Shown one piece after another: positions 22,965 to 35,657 of a stretch of 64,000 bases of DNA; within the stretch, counting starts at the first letter, position 1, and each line of letters starts with the position of its first letter. Under the pieces are notes generated by a model. The model had not been told where the DNA came from. It saw nothing but the letters and a program-made list of their open reading frames with translations, and did not search any database. The stretch is from Phycomyces blakesleeanus NRRL 1555(-) (Eukaryota; Mucoromycota; Mucoromycetes; Mucorales; Phycomycetaceae): contig NW_017265142.1 in the NCBI RefSeq assembly GCF_001638985.1, positions 852,949 to 916,948 of the forward strand, given 5' to 3'. The translations under genes and the position numbers were made by a program.

Positions 22965-25630
22965 TTAATCATGGATACCAATGCTGCGGTGAGATTTACT
23001 GATTCTTGAGATGAATTTCTTCACCTCAGCATCAGCATCCTTAGCATCCAAAAACTTGCTGTAAGCTTCAATATATCTCCAAGTTTTTTTTATAAAATCT
23101 CCTGATCATGGAAGAAGAACCAGCCACAGGAGAGGCACTGTCCAAGAAAGACGGGAGATTCTTTTCTAATGACTTAAAAGAATAATCGCAGTTTAGGTGA
23201 GCCACACATTTGGCTGCACCCCAGTAACACTCGATCCAATTGCATTCACAATGGAACTTGGGGTACAGCTCAAATATGTGACCTGCCTCTTCCACCACCT
23301 CTTGAATAGCTGTCTTCTGTCCAGAAAAGTCGGGCTGAGAGTCCAAGAGGTGGCGGGCACAGCAACAGTGGTTCTCTGCTTCTTCTCCATTGCAGTTCAT
23401 TCTCTATCTTCTAGAAAGATTGGATGGATCCAGTTCCATCCACAGTCCACACTCCTGAAGGATCCGCTGGATGCCAACAAACTGTCTCTTCTCCACTGGC
23501 CCCTTTCCTTTCCTTCCAGCTTCAAAGACTGTCTCATAAAACGATTGAGGGATGATACGTCTATCCCTCAAAAACGTTGTATCTTTGAAAATGAACTTGT
23601 CATTTTCAGAAACGACCTTTGGCTTTAGAACCATGCAGGTGGCAACCAAGGCATCTGTGGCATATGCTTTGTGGTTGCTGCTTTGGTTGAAAATAAAGAC
23701 ACCGGTGCACCCCTCATGCAAGCTTTCGAACAGAGGGATAGCATGGTTCTTCAGCTGGTCAAGCATGTCTTTGCTTGTCCAGTAACTGTCATATGCTACC
23801 CCAACGTTAAATATTCTGCAGGAGACCCATCCCTTCACTCACATAGTGCCATTGTTGTGGTGGTTGAAGTTGAAGAAGTTTTTAAGAGGAAGAATTGAAG
23901 ATTTTAGATTAGGAACGAAGATTCGGGAGAACTTGTGTAGGTTTTGTTTATTGAGAAAGGATTTTGTATCAAAGTTTGACCAGGTTCCTACACTGAACTA
24001 CTACTGCTATTTATATTATTTTGGATCAGAAAAATTATATGACTGGGGTCAGGTAATTGATCCTATCTGAGCCTTAATCAGAGCAACGTGATCTTGAGAT
24101 AATTAATGTATGATTAATTATATAAATGTGTGTAGTCCCAATAAAGTATTAATATCGAAAGTAAATGTGTTTATGAGTTGTAATTATGCTTATAATAATT
24201 CACTGATGTATCACATATTATGGTGATATCATCATATGAAATATAATCACTATCATGCATGCTAAACCTGTGTGTTAAATAATAAAGTAATTGGTAGACA
24301 CCTTTGACTGGAATAGCTGAGGCCTTATATTATTTCCTTCAGACTTATTCTCAATTACATCAGTAGTCAATACTCATCTACAACAGCCATGACAAGCACA
24401 CTGGAACTCGCTGACCATCAGAGATCTTCCCTGACCTTTTTTGCGGATGTGGCTTTCACCTTCTTCAAGCCACATGTCCACCTTTTCATCATGGGCATAA
24501 AAGGTGGACTCGTCATGGGTCACCATAACCAGCTTCTTCTGGTTCTCCAAAAGAAGAGGGGTCATCTCAATTTCTTCATCTTCCCCAGTAAAGTCTGACA
24601 GACATTGTTTGTATCCTATCATTCGCATTGCCCAAGCATGGCAATACTGAATAAGGTCTTGTCTTTCATGTCCATCATAATATACGTCCTGGTTGTTCTT
24701 GCGGTGGACGTACCCCCAAGCTCTCATGCATTTCCATGCTGTGCTTATGGCCACGTTGTCTTTTACACCAAGGCATGATGGAAAAAGCATTTCATTGAGA
24801 TACTTTTTCAAATCCACAACAGTTCGTCTTTCTGCTTTTTGAGTACGAAGCCAAACGATTACTTTCTTTTTAAGGTCTTCATCGTCTACAATTGAAGACT
24901 GCTTGGCATGCTTGCCCTGTTGATGTTCAGAAATTTTGCCAAACTGAAGAAATTCTTTGACCCAACCGCAGACAGCCTCTTCACGGTACTTGGAAGGTGT
25001 TGTCCAAAAAATCTCTGCTGCTTTTTCAGATGCCTCAATTTTCTTGCAATTGTTCAAGAGGCGTCAGAAATACTCTTTCACAGCAATGTGTTTTCTTACT
25101 TCAAACAAAGCAAACTTGCCCAACTCGCTATCTGAACTGACTGGAGGCTTTATCATCTCAGAGATTTTCTCATAAGCTTCACAAATCTCTTCAAGTTTCT
25201 CATCTTTCAATTGCTTGTATACAGTTAATGCTTCTGTTATAGGCGAAACTGGTGCAACAGGAACTGAGAAACCGAAATCAGCAAGCGTTCTGACCTTCTT
25301 GTCTTTATTTGCCTCAAGCTCTTCTTTCATTTTTCTCTTGTTGCGCATAATTGATGATCTCGAGTCTCCTCTGTAGAGTCCACACAATTTTTTTTCTGCG
25401 TCTGGTCTCCATGTCAGAAAGCTATTATAGTACGCAGCAATCATTGTATCCGTATCTAAATCCAAGAGCTCCCAGTCGTACTCTTCTACAGGTTGATCTT
25501 CAACAGGTTCCTTTTCTCCAGCTTCCTTTTCTGCATCAATAGTAATAATTGAAGACTTGGCGCAGAATTTTCCACCCTCTCTTTGAGCCATTTTAGAAGT
25601 AAGGATAGAGTGAGTGTTTTTACAACCCAT
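22965..25630 (-). pseudogene. Fungal DDE-superfamily endonuclease pseudogene, split by solo LTR
   Basis: From ATG 25630 to TAA 22965 on the minus strand, one frame encodes a fungal DDE transposase. It has an acidic N-terminus, a DNA-binding region (KYREEAVCGWVKEFL, VVDLKKYLNEM, TAWKCMRAWGYV), VTHDESTFYAHD with the first Asp, SLMVSEFQCACHG, FIFNQSSNHKAYATDAL, then CCCARHLLDSQPDF and FHCECNWIECYWGAAK with the Glu. It is damaged by TGA 25064-25066, TGA 23839-23841, TAG 23404-23406, a one-base gain in an A-run near 23089, and an LTR insertion (23853-24385). The second catalytic Asp is Asn (AAC) in FNQSSNH. When the LTR and one GCCAT are discounted, the frame continues in register from CACHG into TM and the second stop. 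Confidence 0.85.
23853..24385 (+). mobile_element. Solo LTR, family C
   Basis: 533 bp starting TGTTGTGGTGG and ending CATCTACAACA (perfect TGTTGT/ACAACA termini), flanked by GCCAT (23848-23852 and 24386-24390). It interrupts the DDE-endonuclease gene in register. No other copy is in the window, so its identity as an LTR rests on the TG...CA ends, the 5-bp duplication and its size. Confidence 0.75.
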
Positions 25631-25876
25631 TTTTAAGAATTTATTTTGGTAAAAGTAAAAGAAGTGTTTTCAGGGCAGTCTTGATAGACAGCTGTCACAT
25701 CCAAAAACGTGGTTTATACTCCGCATGTTACACGTAATTACTAATTTAGGATATATAATTCTCTACATCTACCTTGAGATGCTATCAGAGATGTAGATTC
25801 AAGTCTCAATATTTCTCTTCCCCTGCTATTAAATTGGAACACCGCACTTTTTCAAAAGTCAAAAACTTTGTTGGAA

Positions 25877-27238
25877 ATGTCACTACAAACAAGCTGCTCA
25901 CACAGTTCTTTTCAGAAATACATGGCTCTTCCCGTTAAAGACTCGGACCCCCCTCAGGGGTCCAACTCCACAATAGGTCGACCCAACGCTAATCCCATAG
26001 CTACTAATCCACCACTACCATCATATGCTCAAACCGCATCCACCAAACCCACTCAGGTCGCATCCATCCTGTTTTCCACCCTCCCTGCCTCGCCCTCTCA
26101 TGTTTGGCATGAAAGCACCACATCCCACTCTATTTTCTTCAACCCCCCAGTTGGCACTCCCCAAGAAGATGCTTTCTAGGACTCACTTCTCGGCTCTGTC
26201 CCCGCCAACAAGATTATTGGTGTGTCTTTCCCATCCAAACAATCTACAATGCATGAGATGCATCTTACCGACTCTACTACATGTCTGGACATTTGCTCCA
26301 AAGGCTTCCTGGTCAATGATGAACGGTTTTTCCCTTCCCAAGGAATATCTACTGGTACCAAAACTCTTCACCTCTACCTCACAAATCTCCCCTTCCTCCC
26401 TTGTCAAGACCTTGAACAACTCATTAAGGACAGCCTTGCCAAGTATGGTATTATCCACGAAATTGGCATCTATCTTCGTCGCAGTTGCTTTGATAGCACT
26501 GGATACGCCTACATCGAACGACCCCCAACACCCACAACATCGCTTCTCCCCTTATCGTACAAGATCCCCACCTCCGACTCCACCCATTTCCTGGCTACAT
26601 GGACACGCATGGGTTCTCACTGCATGTATTGCCATGCCATGAGCCACAACATCGAAGCCTGTCCTATCCGCCCCCAAGACTCCCGCAAATGTTTTACCTG
26701 CCATGAAACCGGTCACCTTCAAAACACATGTCCACAAACACCTGCTACAGAATCCAGACTGTCCAAACGCTCCCGGAAACTACCTAGGACTATTTTGTCT
26801 GCCCAAGACCCAAAGACCCACCCACCACCTCCCCCAGCCCCACACCCTGACTCTGCATCCCAATCTAAGACAGAAAAACCTCTGACAACGTCCCTCTCCA
26901 AGACAACCCAACCAAAGCGCACCTACGCTACACGCGCATCCCCTGGCGTAGAAACCGCCAATCCTTTCGTGGTACTCGCTGAAATCTTCAAGGCAGCCGA
27001 ATCTCACGTGGCTCAAACTCAGGAGAAATCTGACACCAACCCCGCCAATCCCCCGTCCACTCCTCTTTACCACAACCTGCAGACTGCCTTAATCCCAGAG
27101 GGCTCCGGTTCCAGTCCCACCATCCTTGACAAAGAATTTCACGAAAGCACCTTCAGTGATGCTGACAGCACCCCCTCCTCCAACAACGAAATGGAGGATA
27201 CCACTACTCCCCAATTATGGTTAACATTGCCACTCTGA
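25877..27238 (+). pseudogene. LINE ORF1, zinc-knuckle nucleic-acid-binding protein, one stop
   Basis: From ATG 25877 the frame runs to TGA at 27238 with a single TAG at 26177-26179. It encodes a Pro/Thr/Ser-rich protein of about 450 residues with two CCHC knuckles in its middle: CMYCHAMSHNIEAC and CFTCHETGHLQNTC (both C-X2-C-X4-H-X4-C). This arrangement is typical of LINE ORF1 proteins that coat the element RNA. Downstream of the stop the longest open part is 26222-27238. The 3' end overlaps the ORF2 start by 22 bp in another frame. Confidence 0.85.
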
Positions 27239-30200
27239 ACTGTTGAGGGCTTGTCAAATCTGGCAACTCTCAAACTCGATCCCATTTTATACACTACCTT
27301 TGCTCACTCACCCTAGATATCCTAGCCTTGCAGGAAACCCATGCCCACACAGAAGACCTCCAACAAACGTTCACCCTACAATTTCAAGCCAAAGATTCCT
27401 TGTGGTCTCCCCACTGCGGACTGGCTTCCCTGTCGCCTTTTTTATCCTTCACTGATCCCCTTTTCTCTTTGTGTGGCTGATGCATCACAGCCACTGTTGT
27501 TCACCCCTCCAATTTGTTCTCTCCTTTTTGTGTTTGTGTTCTGTATGCACCGGCCACCGTCCACCCTCGCTATGACTTCCTTACATCTCTTCTGTCTTCC
27601 CCCAACCTGGTCCCTTCTAAACCTTCTCAATTCCTAATGCTTGGGGATTTCAACTACGCCTCCCGCGCTGCAGCCCCCAGGGCCCGTTTAGCTCTGAAGC
27701 CTTGGCTACAGTTCGTGTTGAATACTCTTGTCGATTGCATTACCCCCTCGCTCTTGGCACCAATGCCCACCTTCCACCGTGACATGTCCTCATCCACCAT
27801 TGATTACATCTACGCCTCTACCGACCTTGCTCATTGTTATGGCTCTTCCACAGTCACTTACATGCAGCCACTATGGACTGATCATTGCCTTGTCCAGACT
27901 TGTCTTCGCTTTCCCACCCTCTCCAACATTGGCAAAGGCCTGTGGTGTGCCAATCCGCGTCTAGCTCACAATCCATCCTTCTGTTCCGCCCTCTCTTGTT
28001 GTCTGACCTCTTTTGTCCCAACTCTCCCCTATAACTCCTCCCCACAAATCCAATGGGATCTCCTCAAACAGGAAGTGGCTCGTTTCACTCACTCTTTCTC
28101 TCACAAATCCCACCTCTCCCTCACTACACTGGAAGTCAAGTTGCAAAGTAAACGTGACCACCTGATTCACAGATTTCGCCACCAACCCTCCCAGAACTTC
28201 CAACTTCCCATTGTCAAACATCAAATCCAACAAATCCAACAGGAACGCATCGAAATTCTCACACTTCGAGCTGGGAGACACTGGTGCAAACAAGGTGAAA
28301 CTTTGGCTGGTTTTCTGAAATGTACTATCACCAACTGTTAAGCCCACACGACCATCACCAGTCTTCGACACCCCACTACGGATACACTCTCCACCTCCAA
28401 AGAGGACCTCACCGACGCTGCCACAACCTTTTACCAGGACCTATACACCTCCGACGCTCCTTCACAAACTGTAATTGACGACCTACTCACCCATCTACCA
28501 CCCTCCCTTCATCTGTCTGAGACTACCTCTGCCTCTCTACTTCTATCTCTCGCACTCTCTGACATTCAAGCTGGGGCTAGCTGTGCCCCCAATTCCAGCA
28601 GCCCTGGTCCTGATGGACTCCCATACAAGATACTACGATTGATCATGGCACATCCAGCCTGCGCACAGTTGACCCTTCGAGTCTACAACGATGGTCTTGC
28701 TCTTGGCGTGTTCCCCCAGTCCTGGCTATTCACCAGCGTCTACCTCCTCCCCAAGAAAGGTGATCTCGCCTCCCTTCGAAATTGGCGGCCTATTGCACTC
28801 ATCAACACTGATGCTAAAGCCTTCACTTGTCTCATCAACAACCGCATGATGCTGGCCGCCTCTTCCCTTATCTCTCCCTTCCAGACCGGTTTTGTCCAGG
28901 GCTGCTTTATTGCAGACAACGGGATGCTTGCTAAACTAGTCATGTCTCAGGCTAAACAAGACGACTCTGCTGGTGTAGGCTTACTTTTGGATCAAGAGAA
29001 GGCGTACAACCGAGTACACCCTGACTATCTTCATCAAACTCTTCTCCATTTTAACTTTTCCCGTTCTCTTGTCACTTGCATCTCTCAGCTTTTCTTCTCA
29101 ACCCAGATCCAGATCAATGTCAATGGCCACCTGACCAGACCATTCACCCAAGCTCGCGGACTCTGGCAGGGCGACCCCTTATCACCAGTGTTGTTCAACC
29201 TTGCATTCGAACCTCTGCTGCGTCGCATCATCCACGACCCCTCTTTCCAAGGCTTCTCTCTGGCTTCTATCCCCTCCCTGGTACCCCCACCCACTGTCAA
29301 ACTTCTGGCCTATGCGGACGACCTCCTTGCTTTTCTTCCCGACGCCAATCACCTCCACCACCTCCATCATCATCTCATCACCTACTCGCATGCCTCTAAT
29401 GCTCGTATCAACCTCCACAAAACTGAAGCTTTTTCTCTGTCTGGTCGCCCCCTCCCAGATTGGCCTCCACTTCTTCACCGATTCGACATCACTGCCTGGT
29501 CCAACCAATCCTCTCCCATTCCTCTATGCTACCTGGGCTTCCCCCTGATACAATTGCTGCCACAACAAACCTCCTTTTGCGAGATGTTGCTGTCCAAAAT
29601 TGAGACAGGATGCCACATCCACCACTCTAGGTCCCTCTTCATCTGTGGATGGGCTACCGTTCTCAACACTCTGGTTCTCTCGAAACTGTGGCATGTCTTA
29701 TGAGTTACCACAGTACCCATGTCGTTCTTCCATCATCTCCGCTCCATAATGAGTAAATTCCTCCAGTATCATACCTTTCCTCCCATATCTCTTGCCACAC
29801 TCTGCCAACCTCTCAGTCGCAGCGGCCTAGGAATCCTCGATCCTCAAGTCCAGCAAGCCGCCCTACAACTGCATTGGCTTTGTTGTCGGATCCTTTCCCC
29901 CCAGCGACCATCTGGTTTGGTTCCTCCCTGGTTTTCCTTTTTACTTCGCCTTCACTCTCACTCTGAACATCCACTTCTTCCTCTTCTTTTCCCACCCCTC
30001 CACTCACCCCATCAACGGGATTATAACTCTCCATTACATACTATTTTTGCTGCAATTGACATTCTTCCACACGACTTCACAGCCGTTACTGTCAACCTAC
30101 CTACCTGTCTCTCTCTTCCTCTCTCAGCCGTGTCTTTAGTCCCCCCCCCCCCCCCCCCCAACTGTCCCACCTTCCCATCCACTTGGTGAGATCTCCGGGT

Positions 30201-31020
30201 ATCTGATGCTTACAAGGTGGATTGCCGCCACGCAGTTCTTGCACCACGCCCCCTCCATCGCATCCCCCATTGACCGATAGTCCTCCATTGCTTCTTTGAA
30301 AGGATTTACACTTGCTCACTCCTCATACATCTTCTTCTTCACCGAGCAATGATCCCCGCCAACATCCTTGCCATCTGCTATCCTTCCCTCACCTTGCCCA
30401 CTGGTTCGTCCATTGATGTCCAACCTTTTCTTGATGGACTTGTCCCTGGCTCTGCTTGGCCACTGCTCGCCCTCAAGGATTTCCGTTCCCTATGCAAATT
30501 CCACCCTAGTCCCACTCGTTCCATTGTCCCCACTATCTCTTCCCGCTCTCTTCATCGCTGGTGGTCGATCCCCCTCCCCCACAGCGCACGCAACGTGTGG
30601 TACTGCACTTGGCATAAGAAGATACCCTGCCGTTCTCACCTACACTTCCAAATACCACTGGCTTTCCCTGACCCCACTTGCGCCATGTGCTCTGGGGACT
30701 TGGATTTGCAAACTCACTTTCTGTTCGACTGCCCTGCCAAGCTTGCGGTCTGGTCTTCCATCTGGACCACTTTGTTCGCCTTTCCCATCACTTCTGACTC
30801 AATTCACTCTTGTTTCTACCTCCTCAACTTCCCGCCCTCCAAGGACACTACTCTCTCATCCGCCTCCATCTTCGGGTGCACACTACTGGCTATATGGCAA
30901 CACCACTGGCTCTTTGTATTTGATCAAGTTCCTTTTATCCCATCTGCCACCTTGTCTACCACTCATATCCTCCTTAACCGACTCCGGAACGAGATCGCTC
31001 TTGACCATGGGTCAATTTAG
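27217..31020 (+). pseudogene. LINE ORF2: endonuclease / reverse transcriptase, six stops
   Basis: One frame from ATG 27217 to TAG 31020 encodes an APE-type endonuclease, a reverse transcriptase and a C-terminal zinc finger. Endonuclease motifs: NIATLNC, LALQETHAH, LGDFNYA, STIDYIYAS, PLWTDHCLV. RT motifs: PGPDGLPYK, LLPKKGDLASLRNWRPIAL, LLLDQEKAYNRVHP, LWQGDPLSPVLFNL, KLLAYADDLLAF; the catalytic YADD is intact. The zinc finger CAMCSGDLDLQTHFLFDC is at about 30690. In-frame stops are at 27244-27246, 27478-27480, 28339-28341, 29701-29703, 30187-30189 and 30271-30273, all without a net frameshift. A 19-C run (30141-30159) codes for a proline stretch. It cannot make a full-length protein. Confidence 0.88.
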
Positions 31021-31090
31021 TTTCTGTCCCCCTCCCATACTACTTTCACATATAAAACAAAATCACAAAAACAATTAGAAAATTAGAAAA

Positions 31091-32198
31091 CCCAAAAACA
31101 AGCTGTGACCACCTTTATTACTTAGTAGTGTAAAGCTTCACCCAATAAAACAGAGCCTTTGGCTCCTTAAAAATCTTTTCAGAAACACTTTCTCTGTGTC
31201 CATGAGCGACGGTTTTTTTGTATTGACATTTCCAACAAAGTTTTTGCCTTTTGAAAAAAATATTGGAGTCCAATAATTCTTCCTGATTATAAGAAAAATA
31301 CACTATATGTTTGGAAAAAGTACTATTATTAAATATTCAATATACATATTTGTGTGTGTTTTCAATGTTTTTTTAAAAAAATAAGTAATATATATATTAT
31401 AGTAATATAACCCAATACGATGTCATCCAAACCAAATTCATTTAATCTTTTGTTTTGTGTTCAAAAGAAAAAAAACCATTAGCTGTGTATATAGAACTAC
31501 TATCAGTATTCAAAGATTGTAGGATAAAGATGTACAAATATCAGATATTGACTTTACAACAATTCGAGTGTTTGAAAGTAGTTTTTATGTAAGTAAATAT
31601 CCAGTAGTCTAACAAAAAACTACCTGTACCACACATGATATTGATATTTCTATCATTATCATTATTCCTATTAATTTCTTATTCTTGAGAAATTATCCAA
31701 CCTATTAATGTTTTTTTTTTTCATTAATAAATTAATAGATTAATAAATTACTTTTAGAGAGTGACATATGCTTATCTCTGTCGAGCTTTAAGAAATTACA
31801 TAGAAAATTAAGTATCGTCTACGAAAGATTACTGCAACACAACCAAGAATATAGTCAATCTTCATTCACCGTCAACTTCATAATGCCAAAAATAGTGTTG
31901 ACTCCGAGAGCAAATCGATGCTTTTTCTCAGAGATCAAAACCCAAGCGTGTTAAAGTGATGTGCGGATATTCAACACGTCAAAGCAAAAAAAAAAAAAAA
32001 AAAAAAAAAAAACTTAATCTTTGTTCCCTTGGTTACTTGGTTACTTGGTTACAAAACGAGAAGCAGTATCAATATATATATAAGAGCTATAGCGCATTAT
32101 AGACATCACTAAAAAAAACAAAAAACAAAAAACAAAAAAAAACAAAAAAAAAACTCCAACTGTAAGTTCGATTGCCGCGTTCCACGATTGGACTTAAT
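31091..32198. other. Spacer upstream of GYP5-like gene
   Basis: AT-rich, no gene supported. It holds an A-run of more than 20 bases near 31987-32012, a threefold TTACTTGG tandem near 32030-32052, and CAAAAA-type low-complexity sequence at 32108-32152 in the presumed 5' UTR. A TATA-like stretch lies at 32072-32083. Confidence 0.55.
32072..32083 (+). promoter_or_regulatory. TATA-like element upstream of GYP5-like gene
   Basis: ATATATATATAA about 120 bp before the start codon at 32199. Position and sequence fit a core promoter, but similar AT strings are common in this genome. Confidence 0.3.
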
Positions 32199-35100
32199 AT
32201 GGAAGGAGCTTTGTACACCCATCCTCAATATCTGAATTGCAACCTTGGTGTGTCCCTGTCTCTTTCGCGCGGCTCATTGCAGACAAACCAAATGGATATT
32301 CCAAACACCACACTTCCTTCTATACCGATTGTCGGTCATGAACTACACAAAGATCAAAGTGACCAAACCCTAAGGCAGTGCAACCCAAACAAGACAACCA
32401 CCTTATCATCCTACCCCTCGGCCGACGATGCTGATGTGGACGCAGAAGGCTCTTCTGTTTATACGGATAGCTCAGAGGCATACGAATCATCAGACTCATT
32501 AGAAGAAGATGAATACTGTGCTGCAGTCGATGCATTCGATCACCCAGAAAAATCCCAATTTGAAGATCATATTGGCTGCATTGTTCAGGTCAAAACAGAT
32601 GATGAGTTTGACGATGACACCACCGACTCTGAATATAATGAGGAAAAAAAGCGCATGTCACAATTCATCGGCCAACCAGCTAAAGCGTATTTGAATCTCG
32701 GGAAACAAAACGGTAAGAATTAACCATAAATGTAGGCCTGTCCCTTTCGCCCGCTTTCCCTTTCTCTTTCTCTCTCTACATACATACATACATATATATA
32801 TATAATATATAATGTATAAATGTACATAAAAATAAATCATAAAGATAAATACCTTCCCCTGATAAAAAAAAGTAATCCTTTTATTTATTTTTTGAGTGCA
32901 GACAAAGAATCAATCGACAGTATTAGCAGTAGTTCCAATTCCACCTTAAATCTTGATACCCCAGTAAACCAAATTAGCCACCAGAGTCTTATTACTGACG
33001 ATACATTTATGGTTCGATCACTGCATTCAAATGCCTTTGATATCATAGAAGAAGAAGACGAAGAAATGTCTGTGAAAATGAATCAGGATAGCAAAGCCAA
33101 TACTCTTCGTTCAACATCTTCGTCAGTATCCTCCTCTGATGATAGGTCTGATTTTTATTTTAATATATCGATGGCTACAAACAGAAGTGACTCAGCTGAT
33201 ACTGCTGCCACCACACCCCCTGGATCACCTCATGCTAAGAGCAGTATTCCATCCGAAGACTACCGTGCCTGCTCTCCTCAATCAACCAACGTACCTGACA
33301 TACCCTCTGTAATTATTCAGCCAAGCAGTGTAGACTCAAGTTCATCTTCAAGTTCAAGCGCTGTATCTTATTTGAATGACATACAGCCGGACAATACACC
33401 AGTTCAGCAAGCTATGAAGATTCAACCCAAACCTGGAAACTTTTCTCTCTTCAAGTCTGCAAGTACCCCGGTATTTACCAATCTTCCAAAGCTCACTAGA
33501 AATGCTACCATGACTACCACTACTACCATAACCAACAATACCACCAATACCACTACAACTGATTCAATCTGGGCTACAGAGACAAATGACTCGTGTTCCC
33601 CAGAAAAGTCTCAAACTCCACGAAACTCATCTTCTATAAGCAGTCGGCGAAACAGCAATAGTAGTGTCGCCACTGAACCTAGTATACCCACCACACGTAG
33701 CATATTTGGCTTCTGGTCCTCTTTCAAAAGTTCATCTGCACGCAGTCTATCCCAATCAAGCATGTCATCTTTAATATCTACAAACTCTACATCCTCCGTC
33801 ATACCAAAGCCTACACTTACACCATCTTCGTCATTATCATCATCGCAATCCCCATCACAAGCAAAACAGACCCCATTACCAACACCAACATTAAAAATTT
33901 CCAAGGCCCCCATCCAACGTCCCTCTCAATCATATGCAATCCGCCAGCAAAAGCGCATGTCACGTCCACAAAGTATTGCCCAACATCCTGGGCACTCGGA
34001 GCTGTTATTGGCTCAAATGGAACAGCTCAATAGTGCCAATGTAAACGATCCAAAGGCTCAAATAATTCTCAATCTCAAAAGACAAACTATCCGCAAGAGT
34101 CTCTCTCTCCACAATAAGGGCGATGATTATGATTGGGGTATGTAGTATATGCTTTGCTTATATTAATTTATTCTCAATTATTTTATTTCTTTATATATGT
34201 ATATATGTATATATAAACACATGGATTTTGGCAGACTTTTGGGCGTTTGCGATATGTGATTTTGAGCAGGCCTCAAAGAACCAGCCGTTACTAATCAGTA
34301 ATGTTCGACGTGGTATTCCTCCTTCACTTCGAGGCATGGTCTGGCAATTACTAGCCGAGACAAAGGAACTTGATCTTGAAACACAGTATATGAATCTTCT
34401 CAAGAAGTCAAGCCCTTATGAAAAGATGATTCAGCGTGATCTGGCCCGCACCTTTCCAGGCCATACCTTCTTCAAAGAACGTGATGGTCTTGGTCAGGAA
34501 GGGCTTTATAATGTTGTGCGTGCCTATAGTATGTATGACCAAGAAGTTGGATACTGTCAAGGCCTTGCATTTATTGTTGGACCTCTGCTACTCAACGTAA
34601 GTATCTGAAAGCAAGTATAGCTGCTAATGTATTATTAACTTCATTTTTATCTATTTTACGCTACAGATGCCAGATGAAGAAGCATTTTCTGTTCTTGTTC
34701 AGTTAATGAGTAAACACAGTCTACGTGGTCATTTTACTCCAGACATGGAAGGGTTACACATGAGATTATTTCAGTTCGAGGCACTTGTTGCGGAGCACCT
34801 GCCTCATGTGTCACGCCATCTCGAGCAACAGGGTGTAGGATCGACCATGTATGCCTCTCAGTGGTTTATGACACTTTTTGCCTACAAGTTCCCGCTCAAT
34901 TTGGTTTACCGGATATATGACGTTTTGTTAGCAGAAGGCATTGTGTCGATATTTAAATTTTCAATTGCTCTTTTGAAGCATAATCAAGCCGTCATTCTCG
35001 GCCTAGACTTTGAACATCTTTTGGACTTTTTGAAGAACGGATTATTTGAGAAATACAAGGTTAGTACACAACGCTTTTTTAACGCTGTAATATTTATATA

Positions 35101-35657
35101 TATATATATAAATTCCTTTATAGGATGATGATCGTCGCCTTGTGGATGATGCGGGTGTACTCGAGATTCCTAGTCGAAGATTGGCTCAGTTGGAAAAGGA
35201 TCACAAGACTCAATCTGTCAAAGAAGCCGCAAATGCCAGAGTTCTGGAGGAACTCCAGCGAACTAACACTGCGCTTAGAAAACAGACCAGAGAACTAGAA
35301 TTAGAAGCGGCCAAGTATCAGCAGGATGACATTGAGATAAAGAGACAATTGGATGACAGCAAAGATAATCTGACTGCCCTAAAGGAAGAAGAGGGCACTC
35401 TGAAGTCTCTGGTAGTTTCTCTCAAAGAAGAGATCAAGGCTTTGCCGTCCAAGGTTGAGTCGAGATCGACAAGCGAATTTGAAGGGTTGTGTGAACAGAA
35501 TGCGTCCTTGGTACAGAGAAACTCTGTTCTCGAGGACGAGTTGTCCAACGCGGAGCTTACCCTTATTGATATGAAGATGCGATACGCAGAAAGCGAGAAT
35601 GAACGAGAAGAGCTCCAGAGACGATTATATGAGATGAAGAAGTTGCTAGGAGTATAA
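32199..35657 (+). CDS. GYP5: TBC-domain Rab GTPase-activating protein, Gyp5-like
   Basis: Five exons (32199-32712, 32902-34137, 34235-34596, 34667-35059, 35124-35657) join in phase to 1,012 residues. Residues 1 to about 580 are disordered, Ser/Thr/Asp-rich. A TBC domain follows (about 605-830): RGIPPSLRGMVWQLLA, the arginine finger in IQRDLARTFPG (Arg655) and the glutamine finger in GYCQGLAF (Gln692), so the dual-finger GAP mechanism should work. The last exon is a long coiled coil. The order disordered region, TBC, coiled coil matches yeast Gyp5/Gyl1 and animal EVI5, which stimulate GTP hydrolysis by Ypt1/Sec4-type Rabs in Golgi-to-surface transport. All introns are GT-AG. I chose ATG 32199 because no earlier in-frame ATG is present. 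Gyp5 orthology is inferred; TBC function is clear. Confidence 0.88.

Larger units (their letters stand above)
25877..31090 (+). mobile_element. LINE-1-like two-ORF retrotransposon (full-length-like, decayed)
   Basis: A non-LTR retrotransposon with ORF1 (zinc knuckles) overlapping ORF2 (endonuclease, reverse transcriptase, C-terminal zinc finger). Its plus strand is strikingly C-rich against the AT-rich surroundings. The 3' end runs into A-rich sequence at about 31060-31100. I could not find its target duplication, so the outer limits are approximate. Confidence 0.85.

Noticed and set aside
26183..28371. Several antisense open frames opposite the LINE (for example 26183-26458, 27961-28371)
   Set aside because: They arise from the extreme C-richness of the LINE plus strand, which removes stops on the other strand; they contain no domain.
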